A DNA stretch of 64,000 nucleotides, taken from assembly GCA_021785695.1 (NCBI GenBank), contig JAJYEQ010000002.1, positions 87,565-151,564 of the forward strand, written 5' to 3'. Shown piece by piece: positions 1-7,882 of the stretch. Under the pieces are notes generated by a model that saw only the letters and a program-made list of their open reading frames with translations, did no database searches and was not told where the DNA came from. The stretch comes from Actinomycetes bacterium. GTDB lineage: Bacteria > Actinomycetota > Acidimicrobiia > Acidimicrobiales > RAAP-2. Within the stretch, counting starts at the first letter, position 1, and every line of letters begins with the position of its first letter. Made by a program: the position numbers and the translations under genes.

Positions 1-768
1 CTCCTGGGTGGGCGAGTAGACGTCGTTGAGCACCGCGGCCTGGTCGGGCGTCAGCGCCCATTTCCCGTCGTAGCCCAAGACGCGCGTGCGCTGGGCGAAC
101 GCGCGCAGCGCGTCGAGCTCGCGCACCTTGAGGAACGGCCCGTCGATCACCTGGAGGCCGTTGGCGCGACCAGCCATCAGGATCCGGGAGAACACGTAGT
201 GGAAGTGGTCGCCCGGGTACTCGTCGATGGCGACGCCACCGGTCAGGACCGGCATCTCGACGGACGCGGCGAAGTCGGCCGGGCCGAAGATGATGGTCTC
301 GAGCCGGGGCGACGCCGCGCAGATCTCGTCGACGTTGATCAGGCCACGGGCCGTCTCGATCTGCGCCTCGATCCCGATGTGGCCCGGCTCGAGGCCGGCG
401 TTCTTCTCCACCTGGGTGAGCAGCAGGTCGAGCGCCACCACCTCGGCGGCCGACTGGACCTTGGGCAGCATGACCTCGTCGAGGCGCGGCCCAGCTCCCC
501 CGACGACCTCGATGACGTCGCCGTAGGTCCAGGGCGTGTCCCAGGCATTCACCCGCACGCACAGCACCCGGTCGTCCCAGGCCAGGGAGCGCACGGCCTC
601 GGCGACCCGGGCCCGGGCGGCGACCTTCTCCGCGGGTGCCACCGAGTCCTCCAGGTCGAGAAAGGTCATGTCGGCCTGCACCGACGGAGCCTTGGCCAAG
701 AACCGCTCCGAGGAGCCGGGCGTGGACAGGCAGGAGCGGCGCGGGAGGCTTCGGGAGCGTTCAGACAT
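1..768 (-). CDS. CoA-ester lyase, HpcH/HpaI (citrate lyase beta) family, 3' end cut by window
   Basis: The reading frame opens with MSERSRSLPRR at 768 and stays open to base 1, so about 256 N-terminal residues are visible and the C-terminus lies outside. It is missing from the ORF track because it has no stop in the window. Family motifs seen: FLDLEDSVAP near the start, EAQIETARGLIN in the middle and FGPADFAASV later, typical of CitE/malyl-CoA lyase-like TIM-barrel enzymes that cleave or form 3-hydroxyacyl-CoA esters with Mg2+. The exact substrate (malyl-CoA, methylmalyl-CoA, citramalyl-CoA) cannot be read from sequence. The start is supported by TAGGCT six bases upstream, implying a leaderless mRNA. 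Confidence 0.85.
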   Translation of the reverse strand, partial: MSERSRSLPRRSCLSTPGSSERFLAKAPSVQADMTFLDLEDSVAPAEKVAARARVAEAVRSLAWDDRVLCVRVNAWDTPWTYGDVIEVVGGAGPRLDEVMLPKVQSAAEVVALDLLLTQVEKNAGLEPGHIGIEAQIETARGLINVDEICAASPRLETIIFGPADFAASVEMPVLTGGVAIDEYPGDHFHYVFSRILMAGRANGLQVIDGPFLKVRELDALRAFAQRTRVLGYDGKWALTPDQAAVLNDVYSPTQE

Positions 769-774
769 GCGCTG

Positions 775-780
775 AGCCTA
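775..780 (-). promoter_or_regulatory. -10 box of the CoA-ester lyase gene
   Basis: TAGGCT on the minus strand lies six bases before the ATG at 768, so transcription would start at the start codon. There is no convincing -35 box. Confidence 0.5.
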
Positions 781-896
781 CGTGACGCCCCGTGGACCCT
801 CCCGCGCCGCCGCGACGTCGGGTGACTCACCCGTGCTGACCAGGGATGATGATGTTCGCGCGCGGGTCCGCCGCCTCATCGCGGGCCCCCAGCAGG

Positions 897-902
897 TAGC
901 CT
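897..902 (+). promoter_or_regulatory. -10 box of the NlpC/P60 gene
   Basis: TAGCCT lies seven bases before the GTG at 910. This fits a leaderless transcript and supports that GTG start. No Shine-Dalgarno sequence is present. Confidence 0.5.
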
Positions 903-909
903 GACATCC

Positions 910-2004
910 GTGCCTGACGTCAAGCGCCTCCGGCGCCTCTCGTCGCCACGGCCCCGAGGGCGGTGGAGCCCTCGCCGGGCTCTTGCCAGTGCCGCGATCC
1001 TCGCCCCGCTGGCGGCTCTGTGGGTGTCGCCGGGCGCCGGGGCCGCCAACCTCACCAGCGCGCGCGACCAGGCCGCCACCTTGTACAAGCAGATCCAGTA
1101 CATCGACGGCCGCGTCGGGTTCCTGGGTCAGAAGTACGACATGACGCTGATCAAGCTGCGCGACATCACGCACGTGATCGCCAACACCAAGACGATCGTG
1201 GCCCAGATCGAGCGCCAGGTGCAGCGGGGCAACGGCCAGCTGCGCACCGACGCCATCTACGCCTACGTCACCAGCGGTGCGGCCGGGTCCAACCCCATGT
1301 TCGCCCCCACCGCCACCAAGCTCGGCGCGGTGCAGGTCTACAGCCAGGTCGCCCAGGGCAACGTGGCCACCACAGTGGCCAACTTGAAGAGCTACCGGCT
1401 CAAGCTGACCCAGGAGCGCTCCTTGCTGGCCGCCGAGGACCAGCAGGCGGCCAGCGCCGCGCGGGCCGCCGCCGGGGCCTTCCACGAGGCCAAGCTCCTC
1501 CAGGCCACCCTCCAGAACGCCCTCTCCCAGGTCAAGGGGCAGATCGCGTACTTCGTACACCAGCAGGAGGCCGCGGCGGCCGCCCAGTCCGCCGGAGCCC
1601 TGGCCAACGCCCAGCCCGCCGCCGGCTTCCCCGCGCCACCACCCAACTCGCGCGCCGACATCGCCATCCGGGCGGCGCTCTCCTACCTCGGCGTGCCCTA
1701 CGTGTGGGGCGGCGCCTCGCGCGCGGGGGTCGACTGCTCGGGGCTCGTGATGCTGGCCTACGACGCGGCGGGCATCTACCTGCCGCACTACTCGGGGGCC
1801 CAGTTCGCCGACACCGTGCGCGTGCCGCTGTGGGACCTCCAGCCGGGCGACCTGCTCTTCTACGGCTACGACGGCGACCAGCACGTCGCCATGTACCTGG
1901 GCCACGGGATGATGATCGAGGCGCCCAGCGCCGGCTACACGGTGCACATCACCCCGATCCGCCTGGGGTACGGGTTCGCGGGGGCCGGCCGGCCGCGGGC
2001 CTAG
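910..2004 (+). CDS. Secreted NlpC/P60 peptidoglycan endopeptidase with N-terminal coiled coil
   Basis: This 364-residue protein has a basic N-terminus and a hydrophobic stretch ending at GAGAANLTSA, which reads as a signal peptide. An Ala/Gln-rich helical region (about residues 45-220, likely coiled coil) follows, then a C-terminal NlpC/P60 domain. The catalytic Cys is in GVDCSGLVM (about residue 276) and the catalytic His in DQHVAMYLGHG (about residue 325). This is the RipA-like layout, in which a coiled coil restrains a gamma-D-Glu-meso-Dap endopeptidase acting in cell-wall turnover. The next gene starts three bases downstream, so the two are probably co-transcribed. Confidence 0.88.
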   Translation: MPDVKRLRRLSSPRPRGRWSPRRALASAAILAPLAALWVSPGAGAANLTSARDQAATLYKQIQYIDGRVGFLGQKYDMTLIKLRDITHVIANTKTIVAQIERQVQRGNGQLRTDAIYAYVTSGAAGSNPMFAPTATKLGAVQVYSQVAQGNVATTVANLKSYRLKLTQERSLLAAEDQQAASAARAAAGAFHEAKLLQATLQNALSQVKGQIAYFVHQQEAAAAAQSAGALANAQPAAGFPAPPPNSRADIAIRAALSYLGVPYVWGGASRAGVDCSGLVMLAYDAAGIYLPHYSGAQFADTVRVPLWDLQPGDLLFYGYDGDQHVAMYLGHGMMIEAPSAGYTVHITPIRLGYGFAGAGRPRA

Positions 2005-2007
2005 CCC

Positions 2008-2799
2008 GTGGAGCCTGTTCCCACCAGCCTGCGCCTGGGTCCCCTGACCTTCCACCTCTACGGCATCGGGCTGGCCCTGGCGGTCCTCCTCGCCTACTCG
2101 TACGCCGGCCGGCGCCTGCGGCGCGCCGGCCTGGACGACGCGCGCTGGGGACGCTTCGCCCTCGCGGTGCTGGCGGCCTCGCTCGTGGGCGCACGGGTCG
2201 CCCACGTGGCCACGAACTGGTCGCTCTACGCCGGGCATCCGGCCCAGTGGCTGGCCCTGTGGAACGGGGGGCTGTCGAGCTTCGGCGCGCTGGCGACCGC
2301 CATCCCCGTGGGACTACTCCTGCGCCGGCGGTGGTGGCCCGACACGACGCTGGCGCGCTTCGCCGACGCCGTGGTCCCCGCGCTGGTGGCCGGCTGGGCC
2401 GTCGGCCGCTTCCTGGGGCCCCAGTTCATGTACCAGGGCGGGGGCCACCTGACCCACCAGTGGTTCGGCCTGCGCTACGCGGGTCAGGTGGGCCGGCGCG
2501 TGCCCGTCCCCCTCATCCAGGGCCTCGAGGACGGCACGCTGTGGCTGGTCCTGCTGGCTCTCCAGCGCCGACTGCGCGACCGGGTGCCGGGCCTCGTGGC
2601 GTCGGTGGCGATGGTCGTGTGGGGCGTGGTGCGGACCTTCGACGAGCGCTGGCTGCTCGGCCAGCACTCCCATAGCGGCTCGGTGGGGGTGCAGCTGGCG
2701 GGAATCGCGCTGGCCGCGGCCGGCGTCGTGTGCGGGATCGTCGCCACGCGTCGCGCGGGCCGGGCCCGGGTCAGCCCAGCGGCTCGAAGCGCGCCGTGA
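2008..2799 (+). CDS. Divergent prolipoprotein diacylglyceryl transferase (Lgt)-like membrane protein
   Basis: This 263-residue polytopic protein (about seven membrane segments) follows the NlpC/P60 gene by three bases. Order and motifs resemble Lgt: LYGIGLALA, GARVAHVATN, GGLSSFGAL, VGRFLGPQF and RTFDERWL. Lgt moves a diacylglyceryl group from phosphatidylglycerol to the lipobox Cys. Several conserved Lgt positions differ. The His of the GGMSFHGG motif is Phe here, and the Asn of GRxxNFxNGE is lost, whereas the Arg of that motif and the distal R-x3-E pair remain. It may be a paralogue with changed activity. The 3' end overlaps the convergent tryptophanase gene by 29 bases. Confidence 0.65.
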   Translation: MEPVPTSLRLGPLTFHLYGIGLALAVLLAYSYAGRRLRRAGLDDARWGRFALAVLAASLVGARVAHVATNWSLYAGHPAQWLALWNGGLSSFGALATAIPVGLLLRRRWWPDTTLARFADAVVPALVAGWAVGRFLGPQFMYQGGGHLTHQWFGLRYAGQVGRRVPVPLIQGLEDGTLWLVLLALQRRLRDRVPGLVASVAMVVWGVVRTFDERWLLGQHSHSGSVGVQLAGIALAAAGVVCGIVATRRAGRARVSPAARSAP

Positions 2800-4150
2800 A
2801 GTGGCGCAGGGCCGGCGGCTCGTAGACCATCTGGTACCCCCGGAGGCTCTGGGCGTCGCAAGCCACCGCGGTGACCACCTCGATCACGTAGTCGATATGG
2901 CTCTGGGTGTACGTGCGTCGGGGAATGGCCAGGCGCACCAGCTCCAGGGGGGCGGGGTGCTCGCTCCCGTCGGGGTGGCGGCCGAACATCACCGAGCCGA
3001 TCTCCACCGAGCGCACCCCACCGGCCTCGTAGAGGGCCACGGCCAGCGCCTGCCCGGGATACGCCAGGGGAGCGATGTGCGGCAGCAGGGCCCGCGCGTC
3101 CAGGTAGACGGCGTGGCCCCCGATGGGCTTGACCACCGGCACGCCGGCCCGATCCAGGGCGTCGCCCAGGTAGGTCGTCGAGCGGATCCGGTAGCGCAGG
3201 TAGTCGTGGCTCACGGCCTCGCTGAGCCCCTGGGCCAGGGCCTCCAGGTCGCGCCCGGCCAGTCCGCCGTAGGTTGGGAAGCCCTCGGTCAGGATCAGCA
3301 GGTTGCGGCAGCGCTCGGCCAGGTCGTCGTCGTTGAGGGCCAGCCATCCCCCGATGTTGCCGAAGGGGTCCTTCTTGGCCGACATGGTCATGCCATCGGC
3401 CAGTCCGGCGATCTCGCGCACGATGTCGGCCACGTCGCGGTCGCCCTGGCCCGCCTCGCGCTCGTGGATGAACCACGCGTTCTCGGCGAACCGGCAGGCG
3501 TCCAGGAAGAGCGGCACGCCGTGGCGCCGGCAGATCGCGCTGATGCCCCGGAGGTTCTCCAGCGACACCGGCTGGCCGCCACCGGAGTTGTTGGTGATCG
3601 TGACCATCACCACCGGCACGTCGGCCCCTCGCTCGCGCAGGAGCCCGTCGAGGGCCTCGAGGTCCATGTTCCCCTTGAAGGGGTGCAGCGAGCTGGGGTC
3701 GAGCCCCTCGGCGATGACCAGGTCCACCGCCTCGGCCCCGGTGGCCTCGACGTTGGCTCGGGTGGTGTCGAAGTGCGTGTTCGAGGGCACCACGCGACCG
3801 GGGCCACCGACCGCGGTGAAGAGGATCTTCTCGGCGGCGCGGCCCTGGTGGGTGGGAATCACGTGCCGGAAGGGGAACAGGTCCTTGACCGCCGCCTCGA
3901 AGCGGAACCACGACGGCGACCCCGCGTAGCTCTCGTCACCGTGCTGGATGGCCGCCCACTGGTCGCGCGACATGGCCCCGGTTCCCGAGTCGGTCAGCAG
4001 ATCGATCAGGACGTCGTCGGCGTGCAGGCTGAAGAGGTTGTAGCCGGCCTCGCCGATGGCGGCGCGGCGACGCTCTGGGGTCGTCATGCGCAGGGGCTCG
4101 ACCGAGTGGATGCGGAACGGCTCGATGATGGTGGAGAACTCGTAGGACAT
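2771..4150 (-). CDS. tnaA: Tryptophanase (beta-eliminating lyase)
   Basis: The 459-residue PLP enzyme starts at MSYEFST. The ORF track extends it by 13 residues, but TACCAT six bases before the ATG at 4150 supports the shorter start. Tryptophanase and tyrosine phenol-lyase are near-identical in fold. Here the PLP lysine motif is TMSAKKD (TnaA style, not TMSGKKD), and the substrate-site stretch reads RSVEIGSVMFGR with Ile where tyrosine phenol-lyases have Arg. TYTQSHID is also TnaA-like. The expected reaction is L-Trp to indole, pyruvate and ammonia, with Cys or Ser as alternative substrates. No TnaC-type leader is visible, because the preceding gene ends only 20 bases upstream. Confidence 0.88.
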   Translation of the reverse strand: MSYEFSTIIEPFRIHSVEPLRMTTPERRRAAIGEAGYNLFSLHADDVLIDLLTDSGTGAMSRDQWAAIQHGDESYAGSPSWFRFEAAVKDLFPFRHVIPTHQGRAAEKILFTAVGGPGRVVPSNTHFDTTRANVEATGAEAVDLVIAEGLDPSSLHPFKGNMDLEALDGLLRERGADVPVVMVTITNNSGGGQPVSLENLRGISAICRRHGVPLFLDACRFAENAWFIHEREAGQGDRDVADIVREIAGLADGMTMSAKKDPFGNIGGWLALNDDDLAERCRNLLILTEGFPTYGGLAGRDLEALAQGLSEAVSHDYLRYRIRSTTYLGDALDRAGVPVVKPIGGHAVYLDARALLPHIAPLAYPGQALAVALYEAGGVRSVEIGSVMFGRHPDGSEHPAPLELVRLAIPRRTYTQSHIDYVIEVVTAVACDAQSLRGYQMVYEPPALRHFTARFEPLG

Positions 4151-4156
4151 GCGTCG

Positions 4157-4162
4157 ATGGTA
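4157..4162 (-). promoter_or_regulatory. -10 box of tnaA
   Basis: TACCAT on the minus strand lies six bases before the ATG at 4150, giving a leaderless tnaA transcript independent of the gene upstream. Confidence 0.5.
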
Positions 4163-4170
4163 CGCCGCGA

Positions 4171-5181
4171 CTACCAGAGCGCGTTCCACTCGGCGGCGCT
4201 GAGGCGGTCGATCTCGACGACCTCGCGGCCTTCGGTGTCCAGCAGGACTCGGTCGTCGCTGACGAAGGACGGGTGGTCCAGGCCGATGCGGCGCCAGGGC
4301 CCAAACGGGATGCGCCCGGGGCGCGACTTGGTGTAGAGCGCGCGCACCAGCAGGTGGGACGTCGATCCCGCCACGACCAGGGCCGGGCGATGCTTCTCGT
4401 GCTCGTCGGGACGCGAGGGATCGATCGCGTCGAACGGAACGTCGACCGTGACCACGGCGCCGACCAGGGCGTGCCGATCGCTCACCAGACGCGCCTCGGC
4501 CGGCGTCAGCGGCGTGCGGCGCCAGTGCGGTGGCGCCAGCGTCCCGCCGGGCGACCCGACGTCCCCCTCGGCGTCGGGACGTCGAGTGCGCGACGGTCGC
4601 GACGGTCGCGCCGGAGCCGACGACGCCTGTCGCGCCGCCCGGCGTTGGCGCCGGCGCTCGCGCACCTCCGGGTCCACCTCGCGCGGCGGGGCCATCGCCA
4701 CGGGAGCGCCGCTCGCGACCTCCACCGAGGGCAGCGCCAGCTCCGGGCTTTCGCGAAGGAGTCGTCGGCAGTGCGGCGCCGCCGCGAACTGCTCGGCGAC
4801 GGCGAAGGCCAGCAGAGCCGCTCGCCGATCGTCGCTGACCCCCTCGGCGGCCATCGCGTCCACGGCCGCGGCCAACTGGTCGAAACTGGGGCGGTCGGCG
4901 TGCTCGCCCAGCAGCTCCACGATGCGTTCCAGGTCCGGCGCCACCAGGGACTCGAGTAGGGCTCGCACGGCGGGGGCGGGCGCGTGGCTGACGAACTCGG
5001 GCACGTCGCGCCGCTCGCGCAGAGAGCGCAGCGGCAAGGCCACGGCCGGCGAGATCCGCGCTCCCGGACGGAGGTCCAGCCCATCGACGCGCTCCAGCAG
5101 CGCCTCACCGGGCAAGCGAGCCAGTCCCCGGCGCCACAGCGTCGGGCCGCTCAACGAGTCAGCGGGCGGCGTCACGTCCAT
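4171..5181 (-). CDS. Unknown protein with C-terminal MazF/PemK-like domain
   Basis: This 336-residue protein is not recognised over its first 230 residues: an acidic, Leu-rich helical part, then a Pro/Arg-rich linker (about residues 165-210). The last 100 residues look like the SH3-like fold of MazF/PemK endoribonucleases or related PemK-like proteins: GAVVTVDVPF near its start, EKHRPALVV, then SHLLVRALYTK. Standard MazF toxins are about 110 residues and follow a small antitoxin gene. Here there is no small upstream partner, and the domain is fused to a long N-terminus, so a toxin role is doubtful. The gene ends 20 bases before tnaA. Confidence 0.5.
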   Translation of the reverse strand: MDVTPPADSLSGPTLWRRGLARLPGEALLERVDGLDLRPGARISPAVALPLRSLRERRDVPEFVSHAPAPAVRALLESLVAPDLERIVELLGEHADRPSFDQLAAAVDAMAAEGVSDDRRAALLAFAVAEQFAAAPHCRRLLRESPELALPSVEVASGAPVAMAPPREVDPEVRERRRQRRAARQASSAPARPSRPSRTRRPDAEGDVGSPGGTLAPPHWRRTPLTPAEARLVSDRHALVGAVVTVDVPFDAIDPSRPDEHEKHRPALVVAGSTSHLLVRALYTKSRPGRIPFGPWRRIGLDHPSFVSDDRVLLDTEGREVVEIDRLSAAEWNALW

Positions 5182-5596
5182 AGGTGCCTAGTCACGGCCA
5201 CGCACTGTATCGGGTTGGTGCGCGCAGGGGCTAGGCGACCGGGCCCGAAGCCCGCACCCACCAGGGAACGGAGACGCGCAGCGATGCTCTCCCACCACCG
5301 AGCTGTCGTGCACGACCGTCCTTCGCCGCGGCCTCTCGGGCTCCCCGCATCCGGGCGCGGGTGCGGGCCGACCGCCGAGCCTGCGCGGGCCCCGCGCTCC
5401 ACCAACGGCCGGATCCTCCGGGGTGACCAGCGACCCCTCAACGCGACGAGGAGGGTACGCGACGGTCGTCCGCCTCTCGCCTCTCGCCTCTCGCCCCCCG
5501 GACGGGGCCACCCGACCAACCGGGCATCGTGGGCTCGAAGACCAGCGCTCGTCGCTCCCCGCTCCTGCGCGCACCGGATGCACCCTGGGTACTTCA
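5182..5596. other. Intergenic stretch without a recognisable gene
   Basis: This is 415 bases between the MazF/PemK-tailed gene and the methyltransferase gene. ORFs crossing it (131 and 193 residues on minus, 211 on plus) have low-complexity Arg/Gly/Pro composition and look like GC-rich shadows. I checked both strands by eye for RNase P, tmRNA and SRP RNA landmarks and for tRNA T-arms and found none. A short run of GCCTCTC units lies near 5475-5500. TACAGT at 5204-5209 (minus) is a possible -10 for the gene ending at 4171. Confidence 0.4.
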
Positions 5597-6262
5597 CTAG
5601 TCGAGCAGCGACGCGGTGACGACCCGCAGGACCTGAAAGGCCCCCAGCACGGGCAGCACCCGTCCTATCTGCTCGACCGACTCGGCCACCGACCGGTGCG
5701 CGGCCAGGGCCGGAGACGCGTAGAGCGATGAGCTCACGGTGGCCCGTCCCCACGGCGACCCCAGGCGGCGCAGATCACTTCGAGACAGGAAGCGCGCTGA
5801 GGCCCACGGCTCGTCGCCAAACTCCCGTCGGTGGTCGAGGCCCCACAGGCTCCTCGGGTTGAGCGAGCCCACCACGACTCGCCCGCCCGCGCGCACCACG
5901 CGAGCCATCTCGGCCACCACGAGCGCGGGGTCGACAGTGAACTCGCAGACGGTGACCGCGAGAGCGGCGTCGAAGGACCGGTCAGCGAAGGGCAGCCGAT
6001 GCGCGTCGCCGACGACCAGGTCCCCGAAGACCCGCGACCGCGCCACCGCGAGCATGGCGGGGTCGCGATCCAGCCCCACCACAACCGCCCCGACCTCTTC
6101 GAGGGCCCGCGTGAACCGTCCCGTGCCACAGCCGACGTCGAGCACGTGCGCACCCTCCGGGACCCCCAGAGCCGACCGAACACACTTCCACTCCACGTCG
6201 AACGCGAACTGGCCCCAGGGGCTCTCGAACCACCCGTCGTACCGACCAGCGCTACTGGTCAT
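5597..6262 (-). CDS. SAM-dependent class I methyltransferase (type 11)
   Basis: This is a 221-residue protein with the Rossmann-type SAM motif VLDVGCGTGRFTRAL (about residues 40-54), the acidic ribose-binding GLDRDPAML, and VVGDAHRLPFADRSFD, the usual post-II region of UbiE/type 11 methyltransferases. The substrate is unknown. Its start lies four bases below the stop of the desulfurase gene at 6266, so the two are one operon with the methyltransferase second. That pairing hints at a sulfur- or selenium-linked substrate, which is inference only. Confidence 0.85.
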   Translation of the reverse strand: MTSSAGRYDGWFESPWGQFAFDVEWKCVRSALGVPEGAHVLDVGCGTGRFTRALEEVGAVVVGLDRDPAMLAVARSRVFGDLVVGDAHRLPFADRSFDAALAVTVCEFTVDPALVVAEMARVVRAGGRVVVGSLNPRSLWGLDHRREFGDEPWASARFLSRSDLRRLGSPWGRATVSSSLYASPALAAHRSVAESVEQIGRVLPVLGAFQVLRVVTASLLD

Positions 6263-6265
6263 CGC

Positions 6266-7480
6266 TCACGGGCGCGCCGCGGCTTCCGCGATCGCCGAAG
6301 CGGCACGCTCCACGTCCTCGGCCGTGCTCCAGCGCCCCAGAGAGAGCCGGAGGGCGGCCATCGCGCGATCGTGTGAGGCCCCCATGGCCAGAAGCACCGG
6401 CGAGGGCGCATCGTCGCCCGCGTGACAGGCCGAGCCCGTAGAGGCGGCAATGGCCACCGTGCGCTCCAGAAGATCCACCGCCCGCACTCCGGCAATGCTC
6501 ACGTTCAGCGTGTTCGGCAGTCGCATCTGCGCGTGCCCGTTGAGCGTGATCCGATCTCCCAGTTGGTCCACCAGGTCGCGCCACAGGGCGTCGCGCAGCT
6601 CCCGCAGTCGATCGGACTCGCCCCCGGCCACCGCCTCGTCGGCCAACTCCGCCGCGCGACCCAAACCCACCAGGGACGCCACGTTCTCGGTGCCGGCGCG
6701 CAGCCCCCACTCCTGGCCTCCTCCCCCGACCAGGGGTGCCAAGGCGACGCCCTGGCGGATCCACAGGGCGCCCACGCCTTTGGGGGCGTACATCTTGTGG
6801 CCCACGATCGTGAGCAGATCGACACCCAGCACCTCCACGTCAACCGGGATCTTGCCCAGCGACTGCGCCGCGTCACAGTGCACCAGGACACCGTGCTGAT
6901 GGGCCAGTCGCGCGATCTCCGCGACCGGCTGGATCGTGCCGGTCTCGTTGTTGGCGTGCATGATCGACACCAGCACCGTCTCGTCGCGCATCGCGCTGGC
7001 CACCTCGGCGGGGTCGACGAGGCCGTCTTGGTCGACTCCCAGGACGCTGACCGTGACTCCCCACTCATCCCGCAAGGCGCCGCAGGCCTCCAGGACGGCC
7101 GGGTGCTCGGTCGCTTGGGTGATCACGTGAGCGGGCCCGGGCGCGAGGAGCCTCTCGCGCACCAGACCCCGAAGGGCCAGGGCGTCGGCCTCGGAGCCCG
7201 AGCCGGTGAACACCAGCCGGCCCGAGGGCGCATGGACGAGCGCGGCCACACGAGCGCGCGCGACGTCGAGGAGGGCTCTCGCCGAGCGACCGTAGGCGTG
7301 CTGACTGGACGGGTTGCCGAACTCGCGAACCAGGACCTCCGTCACGTCCTCGGCCACCCGCGGGTCGACGGGCGTGGTCGCGTTGTAGTCGAGGTAGATC
7401 GGGTCCGCGCGCAGACCCGGGTGAGCCGGTGGCGCCTTGGTCGTATCGCGCCCCCTGGTCATGTGCGACTCCCTCGTCAT
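6266..7480 (-). CDS. Cysteine desulfurase of the selenocysteine-lyase (SCLY)-like group
   Basis: This is a 404-residue fold-type I PLP enzyme. It begins with YLDYNATTPV, has the His motif TEHPAVLEA, the PLP lysine in IVGHKMYAPKGVGAL, and the active Cys in ASTGSACHAGDDAPSPVLL. That Cys loop, together with the LTIVGHK, GGGQEWGLRAGTEN and RLPNTLNVSI stretches, matches my memory of animal selenocysteine lyase better than IscS. It would release S0 (or selenium) from Cys (or Sec) to give Ala. ATG codons at residues 1 and 7 are both possible starts. A second desulfurase, IscS-like and next to mnmA, is at 42288-43442, so this copy probably has a separate role. Confidence 0.82.
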   Translation of the reverse strand: MTRESHMTRGRDTTKAPPAHPGLRADPIYLDYNATTPVDPRVAEDVTEVLVREFGNPSSQHAYGRSARALLDVARARVAALVHAPSGRLVFTGSGSEADALALRGLVRERLLAPGPAHVITQATEHPAVLEACGALRDEWGVTVSVLGVDQDGLVDPAEVASAMRDETVLVSIMHANNETGTIQPVAEIARLAHQHGVLVHCDAAQSLGKIPVDVEVLGVDLLTIVGHKMYAPKGVGALWIRQGVALAPLVGGGGQEWGLRAGTENVASLVGLGRAAELADEAVAGGESDRLRELRDALWRDLVDQLGDRITLNGHAQMRLPNTLNVSIAGVRAVDLLERTVAIAASTGSACHAGDDAPSPVLLAMGASHDRAMAALRLSLGRWSTAEDVERAASAIAEAAARP

Positions 7481-7565
7481 CGCCCGCCCCCCGCGCGCAC
7501 CGCCCGGGGTCGGGCAGACAGGCTGGGGCGGAGATGTACGTCAGCGAGTTCTCGTTGACCACCGC

Positions 7566-7571
7566 ATCGTA
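7566..7571 (-). promoter_or_regulatory. Possible -10 box of the desulfurase-methyltransferase operon
   Basis: TACGAT on the minus strand about 85 bases before the desulfurase start. The remaining sequence from 7481 to 7699 holds nothing else I recognise. Confidence 0.3.
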
Positions 7572-7699
7572 GGCGGGCGCGCCTTCGACGGGTCGCGCAG
7601 CGCCGAGGTCGCGGCGCCGGCGCCAGCTCCTTGGACGGCGTCGGGAGGTGGCGTCGGGACCAGCGGATGCCCCCCAGCCCGTGCCGGGAAGGCCAATCG

Positions 7700-7770
7700 T
7701 TACTTCAGCAGGTGCTTGGCAACCACCACGCGTTGGATCTGATTGGTGCCCTCGTAATTCTGGGTGTTCT
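7700..7770 (-). pseudogene. Displaced 3' end of acyl-CoA dehydrogenase (left attachment site)
   Basis: On the minus strand this reads TQNYEGTNQIQRVVV then AKHLLK and a stop, matching the tail TQIYEGTNQIQRVVV of the intact gene at 11535-12677. Homology stops upstream of the TQ. Most differences from the intact copy are synonymous, so the fragment comes from a real homologue rather than from random drift. It is best read as the 3' end displaced when the element inserted. A relic of a second dehydrogenase gene is the alternative. Confidence 0.75.
7701..7770. repeat. Left copy of 70-bp direct repeat (attL-like)
   Basis: Aligns without gaps to 11536-11605 with 9 mismatches. The longest exact run is TTGGTGCCCTCGTA at 7743-7756, the best candidate for the crossover core. 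Confidence 0.75.
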
Positions 7771-7859
7771 GGCCAGACAGTCCACCATGTCCACTGAGGC
7801 CGGTATTGTCTGGCGGGTCGTCTACTAGGTCCACTGAATCAATCGTGGTTTGCGTGAGT

Positions 7860-7882
7860 AGTAGGGATGAAAGTAGGGATGA
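7860..7882 (+). repeat. Tandem AGTAGGGATGA pair, left end of element
   Basis: AGTAGGGATGA occurs at 7860-7870 and again at 7872-7882, a 12-base period. A similar pair occurs near the other end at 11467-11488. Candidate integrase arm-type binding sites. Confidence 0.55.

Noticed and set aside
963-2675. 570-residue plus-strand ORF and other very long ORFs (36914-41242, 27582-29342, 12306-type frames)
   Set aside because: They run across or opposite proven genes, have Arg/Gly/Pro/Ala-biased composition and show no domain. They are GC-rich frame shadows.
4151-4170. TnaC-like leader peptide for tnaA
   Set aside because: Only 20 bases separate the upstream stop from the ATG and the promoter predicts a leaderless mRNA.
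5470-5500. GCCTCTC short tandem units as a CRISPR-like or functional repeat
   Set aside because: Three contiguous 7-base units without spacers; simple sequence slippage explains it.
5182-5596. Possible structured RNA (RNase P, tmRNA, SRP or tRNA) in the 415-base gap
   Set aside because: No GAGGAAAGTCC-like RNase P core, no tRNA T-arm or CCA end in the right setting, and no SRP core motif on either strand. GC-rich palindromes alone are not evidence.
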